A stretch of 64,000 bases of DNA from Ruminococcus sp. (GCA_017475555.1 JAFVFL010000046.1:1-64000), one strand, 5' to 3'. Shown: positions 34,967-45,948, counted from the first letter of the stretch. Notes: generated from the sequence alone by a model not told the origin. Numbers and translations: made by a program.

Positions 34967-37900
34967 TCACATCTTTACTCTGATACATTTTTTCAGATAA
35001 AACGAATATATCAGAAGCTCCTTGACCTTTTTCCCTGAGGTCAGCTCTACAGCCGACCGATACAGCATGAGCTGTGAGGTGTATCGTTTTATGAGCTCTT
35101 CCTCATTTACTCCTTTGTCAGTCTTATAGTCCGCAACCACAAGTCCGTCAGGTTCTTCAAATACAAGGTCGATTATACCCTTGACCATTCCGTCAGTACC
35201 CTTGAATTTATCCGCAAGCGGAAAATCTGTCCCAAGCTCGGCAGCTGCTGCCATGAACTTTCTTTCACGCCATGTATTTTCCGCTTTTGAAAGTCTTTTA
35301 TAAAGCTCACTTTCAAAGAAGCTATTCACGTCTTTTTCTGTAACAGCTCCGGCTTCTGCTTTTGTGAGAAATCCCCGGTCTGTCATTCGTTCAAGCTCTG
35401 CCTTCAGGTCGCTCTGTGCCAGCTCAAAATCACAATATTGGAAGAATGTATGTATCGCAGTACCCCTTTCAGCACCGGTCATCTTTGACTTGCCGAACAT
35501 AAATCCCGGACGTCTTAGCTCAAAATCAATGCTTTCCTTTCCGTCGTTTTGCTTGTGAGTCAATTGAGTGACGCTCAGTCTTGCCGGCAGCTGTGAAAGC
35601 TCCATATCATACTCAAACTCTATATATTTATTTATTTTTTTACATATTTCATCATCCGGCTCAGCTGCCTTTTCCTCAGCAGCGTCCTCGATCGCCTTTT
35701 CACCTGTACAGCTCAGTATTTCCCAGTTAAAAAGTTTTTCTGTTTCTGATACAGGCGGCAAGCCGAATACAGAATAGTCTATCCCTGTCGCCTCTGCCAT
35801 ATCGCCAAAGCACTCATGTACCATTATAGCAGACCATACCCAATCCGAAAAGCTCTTTCCATTCTGTACGAGATTATTTATCCTTCCGCTGTCAAGAACG
35901 CATTGCTCGGTCAGCTCCCCTACCCTTTTCAGGTATTTTTCGCTGCACCGGAGGTCAATGAAAAGCCTTTGCTTTGCCCGTGTTAATCCTACATAAAACA
36001 GCCGCATAGACTCGCTTGAAAGCTCCCTGTTCTTCTCAGCTGTGAGCATATTGTATTGAAAGGTTTTATACCGCTTTGTAAGCTTTTTATCGGTCAGTAT
36101 GAATCCAGCTCTGCCGTCAGCTGAGAACATTGCAGCACCGGAGGCTTTTTTGAACTGCGTATGCGTTTCCGCTATGAATACAAACGGATATTCAAGACCC
36201 TTCGATTTGTGAAGTGTCTGCACCGTCACATAATCGCCTGATGGAGCAGATGTCTTATTTTCCGCATTCATTCCGTTCTCAAGCACCCTGTCTATGAAAC
36301 GTATAAAGCCTCCAAGTCCTCCTGAAATATCGAATACGGCTGAACGCTCGTATTCCTGAGCATACTGTACAAGTGCCCGTAGATTCGCCCTTTTTCTGTC
36401 TCCGTCGATATACGACTGCATGACTGCAATGAAATCAGTTTCATCATATATAGACGTTATCAGCTCCGGTATCGTCATAGTAATAGAGCTGAGTCTGAAA
36501 TCGTCAAGAGCCTCCAGGAAATTCCTGCACCTTTCTTCCAGTATCATATCACTGAAGCCCTTGCATTCGGACTTTGAAATAGTACGCAAAAGACTGAACA
36601 GATGTGCTTGTTTGTCAAATGAACGTATATACGCAAGCTCCTCAACTGAAAAAGCATACATCGGTGAGGTCATTACAGCTGCAAGCGGGATATCGAGCAG
36701 AGGATTGTTGATAACACGGAGCAGATCGAGTAAGACAGATATTTCCTTTGAGGTGAGGTATCCCTGTTCCTCAGAGCTCTTTGCGGGGATACCTCTGTGC
36801 TCAAGCTCAGCCGCATAGTCAGCTGTAGGCTTGTTGTTGCGCATGAGTATTGTGAAATCAGACGGCTGACATGGTCTTCTTGTGACGTTTTTCTGCACTA
36901 CCTCAGTACCGTTTCTTATCATTTCAGCGATTTTTTCCGCAATGCACGCAGCCTCAGAATTACCGCTTACGGTGACATCATTATCAGTCTCTGGTATCAG
37001 GCATATCTCCGCAGTGCGGCTATCGTCCTTTTCTCCATATTCGCCTGCTCCGAAATACAGCATTTCATCTTCATTGTACTCAACGTCGCCGCAGCTTTCG
37101 CTCATTATTCCGGAGAAAATATAATTTATGAAATCAATGACCTCCGGTGAGCTGCGGAAATTCTTGTTAAGGAAAATAGACTGGTTCATCTCAGTGCTTT
37201 CCTTGTCATACGGAGCCGAGCGTCTGAGAGTTGATAAGAAATTCTTAGGATTTGCAAGCCTGAAGCCATATATCGACTGCTTGACATCTCCCACAAGGAA
37301 TACATTGCTGCCGTACATAGGCACTCCGTTTTCGTCCTCATGATAATCCCTTGAAAGCAGCTTGAATATCATGTCCTCTTTATTGTTGGAGTCCTGATAC
37401 TCGTCTATCATAATGATACTGTACTGCTGAGAGAGACGCTTTGCAGTCTCTGACTGGACTATGTGTCCGTTTTCGTCCCTGTCGGAGAGCAGCTCCAGTG
37501 CAAGCCTTTCGCCGTCATCAAAGCTGATACTGTTCTTTTCAGCCTTCATCTCCCATACGAGTGCCTGATAGCTTCTGAGCATCTCTGCAAGCAGCTCAGC
37601 TACTCTTGCTGAGTCTGAATAATCTGCTTTGGCAGATGTACAGCCCCTTATCACAGCCTTTACAGTGTCGGTGAATTTCTTCCGTCTTGCGGCATATATA
37701 TCAAGAAGCTCCCGGTCACATTCAACCTTTTTGCTTACCGGCTTTCTGTCGCCGAAAGTCATCGCTCTGTCAGCTTCATCTTCATTGGGAAAGCCGTTAT
37801 TTCTGAATACGCTCAGTATATCCTCTATCCGTTCAGTATCCGCCTGAGCCTGTGCAAGCGTAGCTGCCGCTGCCTTAACTCCCTTTGTATCCGGAAAGAT

Positions 37901-38599
37901 ATCAGGCACCATAGCAAGGTTGCTCTCAGCGAGACGAAGTGCGTATTTCAGGATATTGATACACTGCGAGCACAGTAGCCTGTAATACACCGAGCTCTCA
38001 AAATCCTTTTTATATTCCCCGACCATATTGTCAAGCCATTCATCACGGAAAGCGACCGATGACAGAAATCTGTCTGCCTCACGTATAACATCAGCAAGGC
38101 GTCTTTCATCACGGAAGCAGAGATTGTCGAACATATATGATATCTTATCATAATTATCACTGCTGTAGGAGTTTATAAGCTCCTCCATAGCTCTTTCCAT
38201 TATAACGTTTTCCGCTGCCTCATCAAGCACTCCGAATCCTGAGGTTATCCCCTGGTCTGTGATATTATCTCTCAGAAGGTCAAAGCAGAATGAATTTATC
38301 GTAGAGATATTCGCACTTTGCAGGAGTACCTGCTGCTGTCGGAGCCATTTGTTTCCCGGATCATCGTTTATAAGTGTACGCAGCTTCACATCGAGCCGTT
38401 TTTTCAGCTCTGACGCAGCGTCATTGGTGAAAGTCACGACAACTATACTGTCTGCACTTATCCCAAGCTTTTCATCTGCAAGCAGTATGCCAAGTCTTTC
38501 TGTCAGAACAGCTGTCTTTCCGCTGCCAGCCGCCGCCGAAACTATTACTGAGCAGCTGCGTGCATTTATAGCATTTTCCTGCTGCTGTGTCCAACCCAT
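34967..38599 (-). CDS. addA: ATP-dependent helicase/nuclease subunit A
   Basis: A 1210-residue subunit of AddAB, which processes double-strand breaks for recombination. UvrD-type helicase motifs: Walker A AAAGSGKTAVL near residue 22, DEYQDSN (motif II), VQTLHKSKGLEYPFVF, and near the C-terminus a RecB-type nuclease with GVVADYKTD-like segment (VVADYKTDKG). It starts one base inside the addB stop (TAATG). Confidence 0.95.
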   Translation of the reverse strand: MGWTQQQENAINARSCSVIVSAAAGSGKTAVLTERLGILLADEKLGISADSIVVVTFTNDAASELKKRLDVKLRTLINDDPGNKWLRQQQVLLQSANISTINSFCFDLLRDNITDQGITSGFGVLDEAAENVIMERAMEELINSYSSDNYDKISYMFDNLCFRDERRLADVIREADRFLSSVAFRDEWLDNMVGEYKKDFESSVYYRLLCSQCINILKYALRLAESNLAMVPDIFPDTKGVKAAAATLAQAQADTERIEDILSVFRNNGFPNEDEADRAMTFGDRKPVSKKVECDRELLDIYAARRKKFTDTVKAVIRGCTSAKADYSDSARVAELLAEMLRSYQALVWEMKAEKNSISFDDGERLALELLSDRDENGHIVQSETAKRLSQQYSIIMIDEYQDSNNKEDMIFKLLSRDYHEDENGVPMYGSNVFLVGDVKQSIYGFRLANPKNFLSTLRRSAPYDKESTEMNQSIFLNKNFRSSPEVIDFINYIFSGIMSESCGDVEYNEDEMLYFGAGEYGEKDDSRTAEICLIPETDNDVTVSGNSEAACIAEKIAEMIRNGTEVVQKNVTRRPCQPSDFTILMRNNKPTADYAAELEHRGIPAKSSEEQGYLTSKEISVLLDLLRVINNPLLDIPLAAVMTSPMYAFSVEELAYIRSFDKQAHLFSLLRTISKSECKGFSDMILEERCRNFLEALDDFRLSSITMTIPELITSIYDETDFIAVMQSYIDGDRKRANLRALVQYAQEYERSAVFDISGGLGGFIRFIDRVLENGMNAENKTSAPSGDYVTVQTLHKSKGLEYPFVFIAETHTQFKKASGAAMFSADGRAGFILTDKKLTKRYKTFQYNMLTAEKNRELSSESMRLFYVGLTRAKQRLFIDLRCSEKYLKRVGELTEQCVLDSGRINNLVQNGKSFSDWVWSAIMVHECFGDMAEATGIDYSVFGLPPVSETEKLFNWEILSCTGEKAIEDAAEEKAAEPDDEICKKINKYIEFEYDMELSQLPARLSVTQLTHKQNDGKESIDFELRRPGFMFGKSKMTGAERGTAIHTFFQYCDFELAQSDLKAELERMTDRGFLTKAEAGAVTEKDVNSFFESELYKRLSKAENTWRERKFMAAAAELGTDFPLADKFKGTDGMVKGIIDLVFEEPDGLVVADYKTDKGVNEEELIKRYTSQLMLYRSAVELTSGKKVKELLIYSFYLKKCIRVKM

Positions 38600-41500
38600 T
38601 ATTGTTCCTCCCCATTGTCATTTATATCGCCCTTATCCTCCAGTATCGACGCCGCCTCCAGTATTTTTTCAGGTGCAGCAGTTCTTCTGGAATTATCATC
38701 ATGACCGCAGATATTGCTGAAGCTGCAATACTTGCATGGATCAGGGTCAGCAAGCGGAAGAGCTGTGATATCGCCGCTGAGCAGCCCTGAAGCCATATCC
38801 TTCAGTGCGGTATACGTAAATTCTCTGAGCCTTTCCATGCTGTGAGGTGAAACGCAGCTCGAACGCTTTGCGATATCGCCCTTTTGTGTATAGGATACAG
38901 GTATATATACCCCGTTCACACCATGCTCCATAGCCTCGAAGATTGTCCTGTCACTCATGATAAGCCCGGAGCTTTTCAGCTCTGTACCAGTGGCTGACGC
39001 TTCCGCCTCGCTCCTTGAAGCCATCGGGTCGCCGTCAGTTCCGAGCAAAGGAGTGTACAGCACTCCGGCAGGCACTGAACCGGCATATTCTCCCCGGCTG
39101 TCGCACAGTGCAAAAAGATACAGCAGCATTTGCAGATTTATCCCGTTAGCAAGATTATTCTCATTGATACTCTTTTTTCCGCTTTTATAGTCGATTATAC
39201 GCAGATATTCTTTCCCGTCAGCCTTGAACAGATCAGCTCTGTCAACGATACCAATGAAATCAAGATACCTGTTTTCTGCATACTCAAGGCGAAGTGAATG
39301 CTCTCCTTTGATCTTCTTTTCAAAACCGGAGGGTATGAAGCTCGAAGCCATGAGTGATCGCTGTGTATGAACAGCAACGTCTGACAACCGCTCTGTCAGC
39401 TTATCGAGAATAAGCGTAAATCTTGCATCCTTTCCGAATTCCCCGGAAAGCTCCTTATCCACGTATTCCCTTGCGGTCTTGTTTATGCTTTCCTTTATCT
39501 CCTCAGCCTTCATGCCGAAGAACTGCTCCCTGCTGCGGTCGGACAGAAGCATTTCAAAGCAGCGGTGTCCTATATCTCCGGCTATCCTTACGTCAAGCCC
39601 CATTCTTTCCGGCTTTGAAAGCTTTAGTACACTCGTGCAGAAATACATGAATCTGCATTTGTTCCAGTTTTCAAGTGCAGTTGAGGATATCCTAAGCTCT
39701 TTCATATTCTTCAGCTTTTCGATAAGACTGCTGTCTATACTGCTTTCAAGCTTGTGTCCGGAGCGGCTGAAAACAGCAGCGATACGTCTTTTATTGTCCG
39801 GATCTGAGGAGAGGACGCTCAGCAGAGATGAAATTTCAGGAGTATTCTTCTTACGGTTCTGCATATAGTGGTAGTACGCCGAACGCATAGTTACTGCATA
39901 GTAGTCCGGCTTGAGCATATCGGACGTGAGAATGCTTATTTTCTTGCCGAAAAGCTCCTTGATAAGCTCAACTGAACGTGCCGGATACTTTGCCTGACCG
40001 GACAGGTCTGAACGTGGGTATGAGATATAAAGTCTCTCAGAGGCGGTGGACAGTGCCTTATAGACTATCAGCCGCTCAGAGGCTATGAGTTCCGTTACAG
40101 GGCGTGAAAGCTCTATCTTCTTTTTCTTCAGCTCCTGCTTGTCAGCCTCTGAGAAAAGCCCGTGCAGACTTACCTGATTCGGGAAATCTCCCTCTGTAGC
40201 ACCCATAACGAAGATGACCCTGGGTGAGCTGAGGCGTGCAGTACGTGCAGAGGCGGCAATAACAGAATCAAGAGTCTGAGGCGGCTCAGAATAGGACAGC
40301 CTTCCGACCATAGCCCGGAGTATCGGTGCAAGCTCAGCGAAGCTTATCTCCTTACCGCTGAGAGTTTCCGCAGCTGTGTCGAGTATATCCATAAGGCAGT
40401 CCCAGATCCTTTTCAGCTCGGAGGCTTCGTAGTCCTTATTCTGCCGTATCAGCTGCTCCATAAGCCCCGCAAGCCTTTTGTCGATACCTGAGGAGATGAG
40501 ATATTCGTAAAGATGACGGCATATATCCTCAGCTGATGATGACTGTCTGAGCTGCTTTTTCAGCTTTATAAGCGGAGCTGTCACCTTTTTCCTGAGTGCT
40601 TCGATGATATCGAGCTGATCGTCCTTACCGGTGAATGGAGCCTCCCACCTGTTCCGGTCGATGTTCCACTGGTAGCAGTAGGTTTCAAGCAGTGCTGTCT
40701 GAGTAAGCTCAATATCAGAAAGCCCGCATTTTAGCAGCCTGAGAAGCTGCTCAGTTCTGAATTTTACTGATGAAGCAATATCAAGAAGAGTGTTGAAGTA
40801 CACCATTACAGGCGTATTGCTTACGGGTCTTTCCATGCTCATAAAGCACGGGATATCGTATCTTCCGCACGCTGCCTTGAATACATCAGAATATTGCTCG
40901 ATACTGTTTGAAAGAACGGCTATATCCCTGAATCTCAGCTCCTTATTCTCACAAAGCAGCCTTTTTATCGCTGCACACACATATTCAGTTTCTGCATACA
41001 TATCTCTTGCTTCAAAAAGAGTGATATGCTTCGGTTCAGGTACCTCTTCATCTTCTGAGAGCTTTTGCCCTGCAAGTGCTCTGCTCAGATATTCAAGCTC
41101 CGGCGACCTGAACCGGTAGACGGTATCACAATGAGATGCAGAGAAGCCGCAGTGCAGCTCACGGCACATCTGCCTGATACGCCTGTACGTATCATTCACG
41201 CTCTCAAACAGGCTGAATCCATCGTCCTCCGGGTCGTCGGTACGCAGTGTTATGCAGACGTACTCTGCCTCTGAAATGATGACCTCCAGCATTTCAAGCT
41301 GATCGCCTGTGAAGCTTTCAAATTCGTCAAGGTATACATACTTTCCTCTGAAATAATTGTTCAGAGCCGCTGCCTTAGCCGCTTCACGGATATCCTCAAG
41401 CTTATCCTTAAAGCCGTATTCCTCCATGATACGCTCATACTCGTAGTATATCGCCGCCACATCATTGGTCTTGTCCATCAGACGGCTGTCAAGCATACCA

Positions 41501-41934
41501 GCCCTTGAGGACAGCTGCTGCGGAGTAACGCCGGAACGCTCCAGCTCGGATATAAGCTTCATCACCTCATCAGCAAAGCCGGGACGTTCACTCTGACGCC
41601 GGAAGTAGCTGAGCATTCCGGGGGTATTGCGTGCAGACGCAACTGCCTGCTCCGTGACGATTATCTCCGCCATCTCATCTGCGTATTCACCATTCCTGTC
41701 AGGCTCACCGAAAAGCTGGAAAAGCTGCCTTGCAAGTCCGGTAAAGCTGAGGGAAAAGAGCTCGTTGAAGCTCTCCGCACCGAGATAATAATAAAGTTTT
41801 TTATCAAATTCGTATGAATATTGCTCCGGCACTATGATACATTGCTCACGTCCGCTTTCAGCAGCCTTCTTTATCCTGCTGAACATTTGCGTGGTCTTTC
41901 CCGTACCGGATGCCCCTGTAATAAATTCTACCAT
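38599..41934 (-). CDS. addB: ATP-dependent nuclease subunit B
   Basis: An 1111-residue AddB. Walker A GASGTGKTTQM at residues 7-17, an inactivated helicase-like core, and a C-terminal nuclease with IIDYKSG and an iron-sulfur cluster made by Cys in NKCRFMYFC (near 780) and CKYCSFSNIC (near 1077). AddB recognises the Chi equivalent and degrades the 5' strand. GAGGAA precedes the start; addA follows with a 1-bp overlap. Confidence 0.94.
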   Translation of the reverse strand: MVEFITGASGTGKTTQMFSRIKKAAESGREQCIIVPEQYSYEFDKKLYYYLGAESFNELFSLSFTGLARQLFQLFGEPDRNGEYADEMAEIIVTEQAVASARNTPGMLSYFRRQSERPGFADEVMKLISELERSGVTPQQLSSRAGMLDSRLMDKTNDVAAIYYEYERIMEEYGFKDKLEDIREAAKAAALNNYFRGKYVYLDEFESFTGDQLEMLEVIISEAEYVCITLRTDDPEDDGFSLFESVNDTYRRIRQMCRELHCGFSASHCDTVYRFRSPELEYLSRALAGQKLSEDEEVPEPKHITLFEARDMYAETEYVCAAIKRLLCENKELRFRDIAVLSNSIEQYSDVFKAACGRYDIPCFMSMERPVSNTPVMVYFNTLLDIASSVKFRTEQLLRLLKCGLSDIELTQTALLETYCYQWNIDRNRWEAPFTGKDDQLDIIEALRKKVTAPLIKLKKQLRQSSSAEDICRHLYEYLISSGIDKRLAGLMEQLIRQNKDYEASELKRIWDCLMDILDTAAETLSGKEISFAELAPILRAMVGRLSYSEPPQTLDSVIAASARTARLSSPRVIFVMGATEGDFPNQVSLHGLFSEADKQELKKKKIELSRPVTELIASERLIVYKALSTASERLYISYPRSDLSGQAKYPARSVELIKELFGKKISILTSDMLKPDYYAVTMRSAYYHYMQNRKKNTPEISSLLSVLSSDPDNKRRIAAVFSRSGHKLESSIDSSLIEKLKNMKELRISSTALENWNKCRFMYFCTSVLKLSKPERMGLDVRIAGDIGHRCFEMLLSDRSREQFFGMKAEEIKESINKTAREYVDKELSGEFGKDARFTLILDKLTERLSDVAVHTQRSLMASSFIPSGFEKKIKGEHSLRLEYAENRYLDFIGIVDRADLFKADGKEYLRIIDYKSGKKSINENNLANGINLQMLLYLFALCDSRGEYAGSVPAGVLYTPLLGTDGDPMASRSEAEASATGTELKSSGLIMSDRTIFEAMEHGVNGVYIPVSYTQKGDIAKRSSCVSPHSMERLREFTYTALKDMASGLLSGDITALPLADPDPCKYCSFSNICGHDDNSRRTAAPEKILEAASILEDKGDINDNGEEQ

Positions 41935-42006
41935 AATTCCTCTTCTTTCAGAAAATATCAGAAAAAATATGCATACCGTATCCCGGTATGCATATCAATG
42001 TTCAGA

Positions 42007-43677
42007 TCAGAAGCCATTAAGATGATAAGCTGACATTATGCTCGGATAGTCCCTGTAGCAGTAATCCATATCAACGACTCCGTTTATTCCGGAAACTGTG
42101 CCGCTTGCACTGAACTGCCAGATACCATATTTGCTGCTGAACTCCGGCTTTCCTACGCCGTGGCTCGCTATCCACACATCATAATCCTCAAATACCGATG
42201 CATCAACGTATGTATTCAGGAAATACTCATAGCTCGTAACGCCTATGTAGTAACCCTTTGCCTCAAAGTAGCTGCAAAATGCACCTATCATATCGGTTAT
42301 TTCCTCAGAGGTAAGACCTGCATCGAGGATCGCCGGATCGGAAATATCAAGGTAAAGCGGATATTCCAGCTTATACGGACTGATGATACTGTAGAATGTC
42401 TCAGCGTCCTTCAGTATATCCTCCACCGAGGTCGCCGCCGTGTGCCAGTATGCTCCTCGTGGAATGCCGTTGTCAGCCGCTCCCTGTACATTGTCGTTGA
42501 ACTTATCATCAGCAGCCCTTACTCCGTCACCGTCGCTGTATCCTGCACGGACTACCGCAAACTGCATACCTGATGATCTCACAGCATTCCAGTCTATCTC
42601 GCCCTGTACGCTTGAAACGTCGATACCCTTTTTCGCTCCTGTAGCTACAGGAGTAGTCGTTGTTGTCGTACCGCCTGATGAGCTTCCGTTAGCAAGCGAG
42701 ATAAGATACGGATAATTCCTGTAAGCATGGTTCACATCAACATTTGTCGGTATACCATCTATCCACCCGCTGCTTGAATACTGCCACATACCATACGTAC
42801 CTGAATAAGCTGACGGAGAAGAAGCGTACTGTGCGACCCATACATCATACTTATCAAGCACATTCTTATACACCTTTGATTCAAGGAAGTAAGCGTAGCT
42901 GTATACGCCGACAAAATAGCCCTTTTGCTCCATTGCAGAGCAGAATGTATCCACTATCGCTGAAACAGTTGCGGCTGAAAGCCTCTGCTGTGAGCTTTCC
43001 TCTACATCATAGTACAGAGGATAAGTGAAATCGTATTTCTTGATGACCTCGTAGCACGCCTCCGCTTCAAGAAGAGCGTCCTGGGGAGTAGTGGCGTAGC
43101 TGTACCAGTAAACTCCGCAGTCAACTCCGGCAGCCTGGGCATTCACCACATTCATATCAAAGCATGAATCCTTCTGTGAAGCATATCTTCCGTATCCCGC
43201 CTGTATTATTGCGAAATCAACGCCCGCTGCCTTTGCTCTTTTCCAGTCGATAGTTGACTGATACCTTGAAACGTCAACGCCCCATGATTCCTTCCACTCG
43301 TTCACAGGAGGAGCGGTAGTTGTGGTCGTTGTGGTCAGTGTCAGCTGAGACGAGGCTGTACGTGTTGTAGTCGTATCAGCAGTTGTTGTGTTCTCAGTAG
43401 CTGAAACCGTGGTAGTTGTCGTCGTGGTGGAGGTAGTAGGAACGACAGTGCTTGTTCCGCCGACGAAGGCATCGTAAATATCGAATACCTTGAACGGGGT
43501 TTCTTCCGTTTCCCCTTTACTTTCCTCCTGAATTATGTTATCATATATATCAGAAAGTGAATACTCAGCTGCTGACGAGCTTAGCGTACCGACAGTGCCT
43601 GAGACCGCAGCTGCCATAGATGTACATGAGACAGCTATAGAAACTGCCGCCGTCAGCAGCTTCTTTGATATGCCCAT
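42007..43677 (-). CDS. Secreted tandem GH25 lysozyme, second domain probably inactive
   Basis: A 556-residue secreted protein. Order: signal peptide (1-about 37), short region, Thr-rich linker (about 77-125), GH25 domain 1 (about 130-325), Thr linker, GH25 domain 2 (about 350-550). GH25 enzymes cleave peptidoglycan between MurNAc and GlcNAc. Domain 1 keeps the catalytic DxE (Asp224-Val-Glu226 in LYYDVEES); domain 2 has Asp444-Ile-Ser446 in LYLDISDP, so the catalytic Glu is gone. The second domain may only bind the wall. AAAGGAG precedes the start. Confidence 0.9.
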   Translation of the reverse strand: MGISKKLLTAAVSIAVSCTSMAAAVSGTVGTLSSSAAEYSLSDIYDNIIQEESKGETEETPFKVFDIYDAFVGGTSTVVPTTSTTTTTTTVSATENTTTADTTTTRTASSQLTLTTTTTTTAPPVNEWKESWGVDVSRYQSTIDWKRAKAAGVDFAIIQAGYGRYASQKDSCFDMNVVNAQAAGVDCGVYWYSYATTPQDALLEAEACYEVIKKYDFTYPLYYDVEESSQQRLSAATVSAIVDTFCSAMEQKGYFVGVYSYAYFLESKVYKNVLDKYDVWVAQYASSPSAYSGTYGMWQYSSSGWIDGIPTNVDVNHAYRNYPYLISLANGSSSGGTTTTTTPVATGAKKGIDVSSVQGEIDWNAVRSSGMQFAVVRAGYSDGDGVRAADDKFNDNVQGAADNGIPRGAYWHTAATSVEDILKDAETFYSIISPYKLEYPLYLDISDPAILDAGLTSEEITDMIGAFCSYFEAKGYYIGVTSYEYFLNTYVDASVFEDYDVWIASHGVGKPEFSSKYGIWQFSASGTVSGINGVVDMDYCYRDYPSIMSAYHLNGF

Positions 43678-43750
43678 TGCGATCGTCTCCTTTCAAAAAT
43701 GCCTAAATTTTTTAAACTCCGATAGAGAGATAATATATCACTCCATACAA

Positions 43751-43780
43751 ATTATAACACAGCGGTTACAAAATAGTCAA
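43751..43780 (-). promoter_or_regulatory. Predicted promoter of the GH25 gene
   Basis: On the minus strand TTGACT (43780-43775) and TATAAT (43756-43751), 18-bp spacing. Confidence 0.65.
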
Positions 43781-43958
43781 GAATTGTAAGAAAATTCGAC
43801 GTTATACAGCAATATCAACAACAGTATTTGTATATTTTTATTTATTACGCCGAAATTATTAACGTGATTTTATGAAATCGTTAACAAAATATCAATCCCG
43901 GCAGTTTTTTCATTGTTTCAACAGTTTAAAGTATCCTGATAAAAAGAGGTAGATCATT

Positions 43959-44918
43959 ATGAAAGAATTTGTTATAGCTCAGAACGACAGCGGACAGAGG
44001 ATAGATAAGTTTCTGTCCAAGGCGATGCCGGATCTGCCTAAAAGCATGATGTACAGGCTTATACGCAAAAAGGATATAAAAATAAATGGCAAACGCTGTG
44101 AGATATCCGCAAGGCTTGCCGTAGGCGATGTTGTGAGAGTTTACGTCAGGGACGAGCTGGCTGCTGAAAAAAAGCACGATATGACCTTCTTGAAAGCCGC
44201 AGCTGAGCCTGATATCGTATATGAGGACGACAATATCATGATAGTTTTCAAGCCTGCCGGGCTTGATTCGCACGGAAGCTGTGAAAATACCGAGGATACG
44301 CTGATAAACAGGATAAAGCTCTGCCTCTACCGCAGAGGTGTTTATTCCCCTGAGAGTGAAAGCTCCTTCTCCCCTTCTCTGTGCAGCCGGCTTGACAGGA
44401 ATACCTCAGGTCTTGTGACAGCGGCAAAAAATGCGGCTGCACTCCGGGAAATGAACGAGGCGATCCGCTGCGGGAATGTGATAAAGAAATATCACTGCAT
44501 AGTGATCTCCGCACCGCCTGAAAGGGAGGATATCATCACTGCATATCATTTCCGTGAAGAAGGGCGGGGGCTGGTACACATCTCAGACTGTGAAAAGCCG
44601 GGCTTCAAGCCGATACGAACCGGATATCGGATAATTGGTGAAAAAAACGGACTGTATCTGCTTGAGGTCACGCTGTATACGGGGAGAACTCACCAGATAA
44701 GGGCTCATCTTGCCCACATCGGCTCTCCCCTGCTCGGTGACGGAAAGTATGGAAATACAGCCGTGAACAAGCGTTACGGTGTGTTCCGTCAGCAGCTCTG
44801 TGCCTGCTCACTGAGCTTCAGCTTCCCTGAGGATTCTGCACTTGCATATCTCAATGAGATAAGCCCGAAGGCTCCGGAGCAGGATATTGAGGCATATTTT
44901 GGCGGTGATATGTACTAA
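43959..44918 (+). CDS. RluA-family pseudouridine synthase
   Basis: A 319-residue enzyme converting specific uridines in RNA to pseudouridine. N-terminal S4 RNA-binding domain (about 12-65), catalytic domain with SRLDRNTSGLV near 143 (Asp in RLD) and the GRTHQIRAHLAHIG signature near 240. It resembles RluC/RluD; the target site is not decided. Its stop overlaps the converging tyrA stop by 4 bp. Confidence 0.9.
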   Translation: MKEFVIAQNDSGQRIDKFLSKAMPDLPKSMMYRLIRKKDIKINGKRCEISARLAVGDVVRVYVRDELAAEKKHDMTFLKAAAEPDIVYEDDNIMIVFKPAGLDSHGSCENTEDTLINRIKLCLYRRGVYSPESESSFSPSLCSRLDRNTSGLVTAAKNAAALREMNEAIRCGNVIKKYHCIVISAPPEREDIITAYHFREEGRGLVHISDCEKPGFKPIRTGYRIIGEKNGLYLLEVTLYTGRTHQIRAHLAHIGSPLLGDGKYGNTAVNKRYGVFRQQLCACSLSFSFPEDSALAYLNEISPKAPEQDIEAYFGGDMY

Positions 44919-45766
44919 TTCGGCTGACCGACTCTGTGGCGGAGATTGTCCTCCTTTAGCTGCCTGCCCTCCGCTATCAGACGTTCCATTTCTTCCTTAT
45001 CCTCAGACTTGAGTGCGTCCCGGTATTTTCCGAGATTGTCGATCAGAGTTTCCAGCTCATATAAAAGATTTTTCCTGTTCTGCATGAACAGGTCAGTCCA
45101 CATACGCTCGTTCATTGTGGCAATACGTGTCATATCCTGAAAGCTTCCGCCGCTGAATCCGCATTCCAGCTTCAGCTCAGGACTTTTTACATATGCACTT
45201 GAAACGATATGTGCCAGCTGAGAGGTATAGGCTATCATTACGTCGTGATTTTCCGGGCTTGTTACCACAATTTTTCCCGCTCCCAGCTCCTTTGATACGC
45301 TCTTCATAAGCTCGATATCCTCGTCAGTGTTCTCACTGTCTGGTGCTATGATGAAGTTGGCGTTCCGGAACAGATCAGCTGTACTGTTCTGGTATCCGCC
45401 GAACTCCTTGCCAGCCATAGGGTGTATGCCGAGATATCTCAGCCCGTTTTCCCTTGCAAGCCTGCTCATTCGTGCAGAGAACTCCCCTTTTATGCCGCAT
45501 ACGTCCGTTATGAGTGTTTTTTTGCTGAACTTTCCGATATTTTCCCTTATATACTTCTCCGCAGCGTCCGGGAAAAGTGCCGTTATTATCAGATCAAAGC
45601 GGCTGTAGTCCCCGTCAAAGGCTTCGTCCATTGCAACATCACGCAGAGCTGCAAACTCGATATCCTTATTCAGATCGCTCCCGGCGACAAAGTGTGTCGA
45701 GTATTTTTTCAGGGCCTTGCAGACTGAGCCGCCTATAAGTCCAAGTCCTATTACCAGTATATTCAT
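44915..45766 (-). CDS. tyrA: Prephenate dehydrogenase
   Basis: A 283-residue enzyme that oxidises prephenate to 4-hydroxyphenylpyruvate in tyrosine synthesis. NAD-binding GxGLIGGS motif near residues 7-14, then GIHPMAGKEFGGY near 118-130 and the TSQLAHIVSSAY region. There is no chorismate mutase or ACT domain attached. GGAGGAA precedes the start. Confidence 0.92.
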   Translation of the reverse strand: MNILVIGLGLIGGSVCKALKKYSTHFVAGSDLNKDIEFAALRDVAMDEAFDGDYSRFDLIITALFPDAAEKYIRENIGKFSKKTLITDVCGIKGEFSARMSRLARENGLRYLGIHPMAGKEFGGYQNSTADLFRNANFIIAPDSENTDEDIELMKSVSKELGAGKIVVTSPENHDVMIAYTSQLAHIVSSAYVKSPELKLECGFSGGSFQDMTRIATMNERMWTDLFMQNRKNLLYELETLIDNLGKYRDALKSEDKEEMERLIAEGRQLKEDNLRHRVGQPN

Positions 45767-45881
45767 ATGTATTCCTCCATTTTTGTGAATGCTGCAATAA
45801 TGCTACAATATAGTATACCACTTTAAACGGCAAAAGTCAATACTATCATATGGAATAATACGGAATATTTCCGTTTTTTGC

Positions 45882-45910
45882 TTTACTTTTTCTTCCGGAT
45901 ATGTTATAAT
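45882..45910 (+). promoter_or_regulatory. Predicted promoter of the SGNH hydrolase gene
   Basis: TTTACT (45882-45887) and TATAAT (45905-45910), 17-bp spacing. Confidence 0.6.
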
Positions 45911-45948
45911 ATATCTGGAAAAAGCTATGGAATAAAGGAGATACTTTG

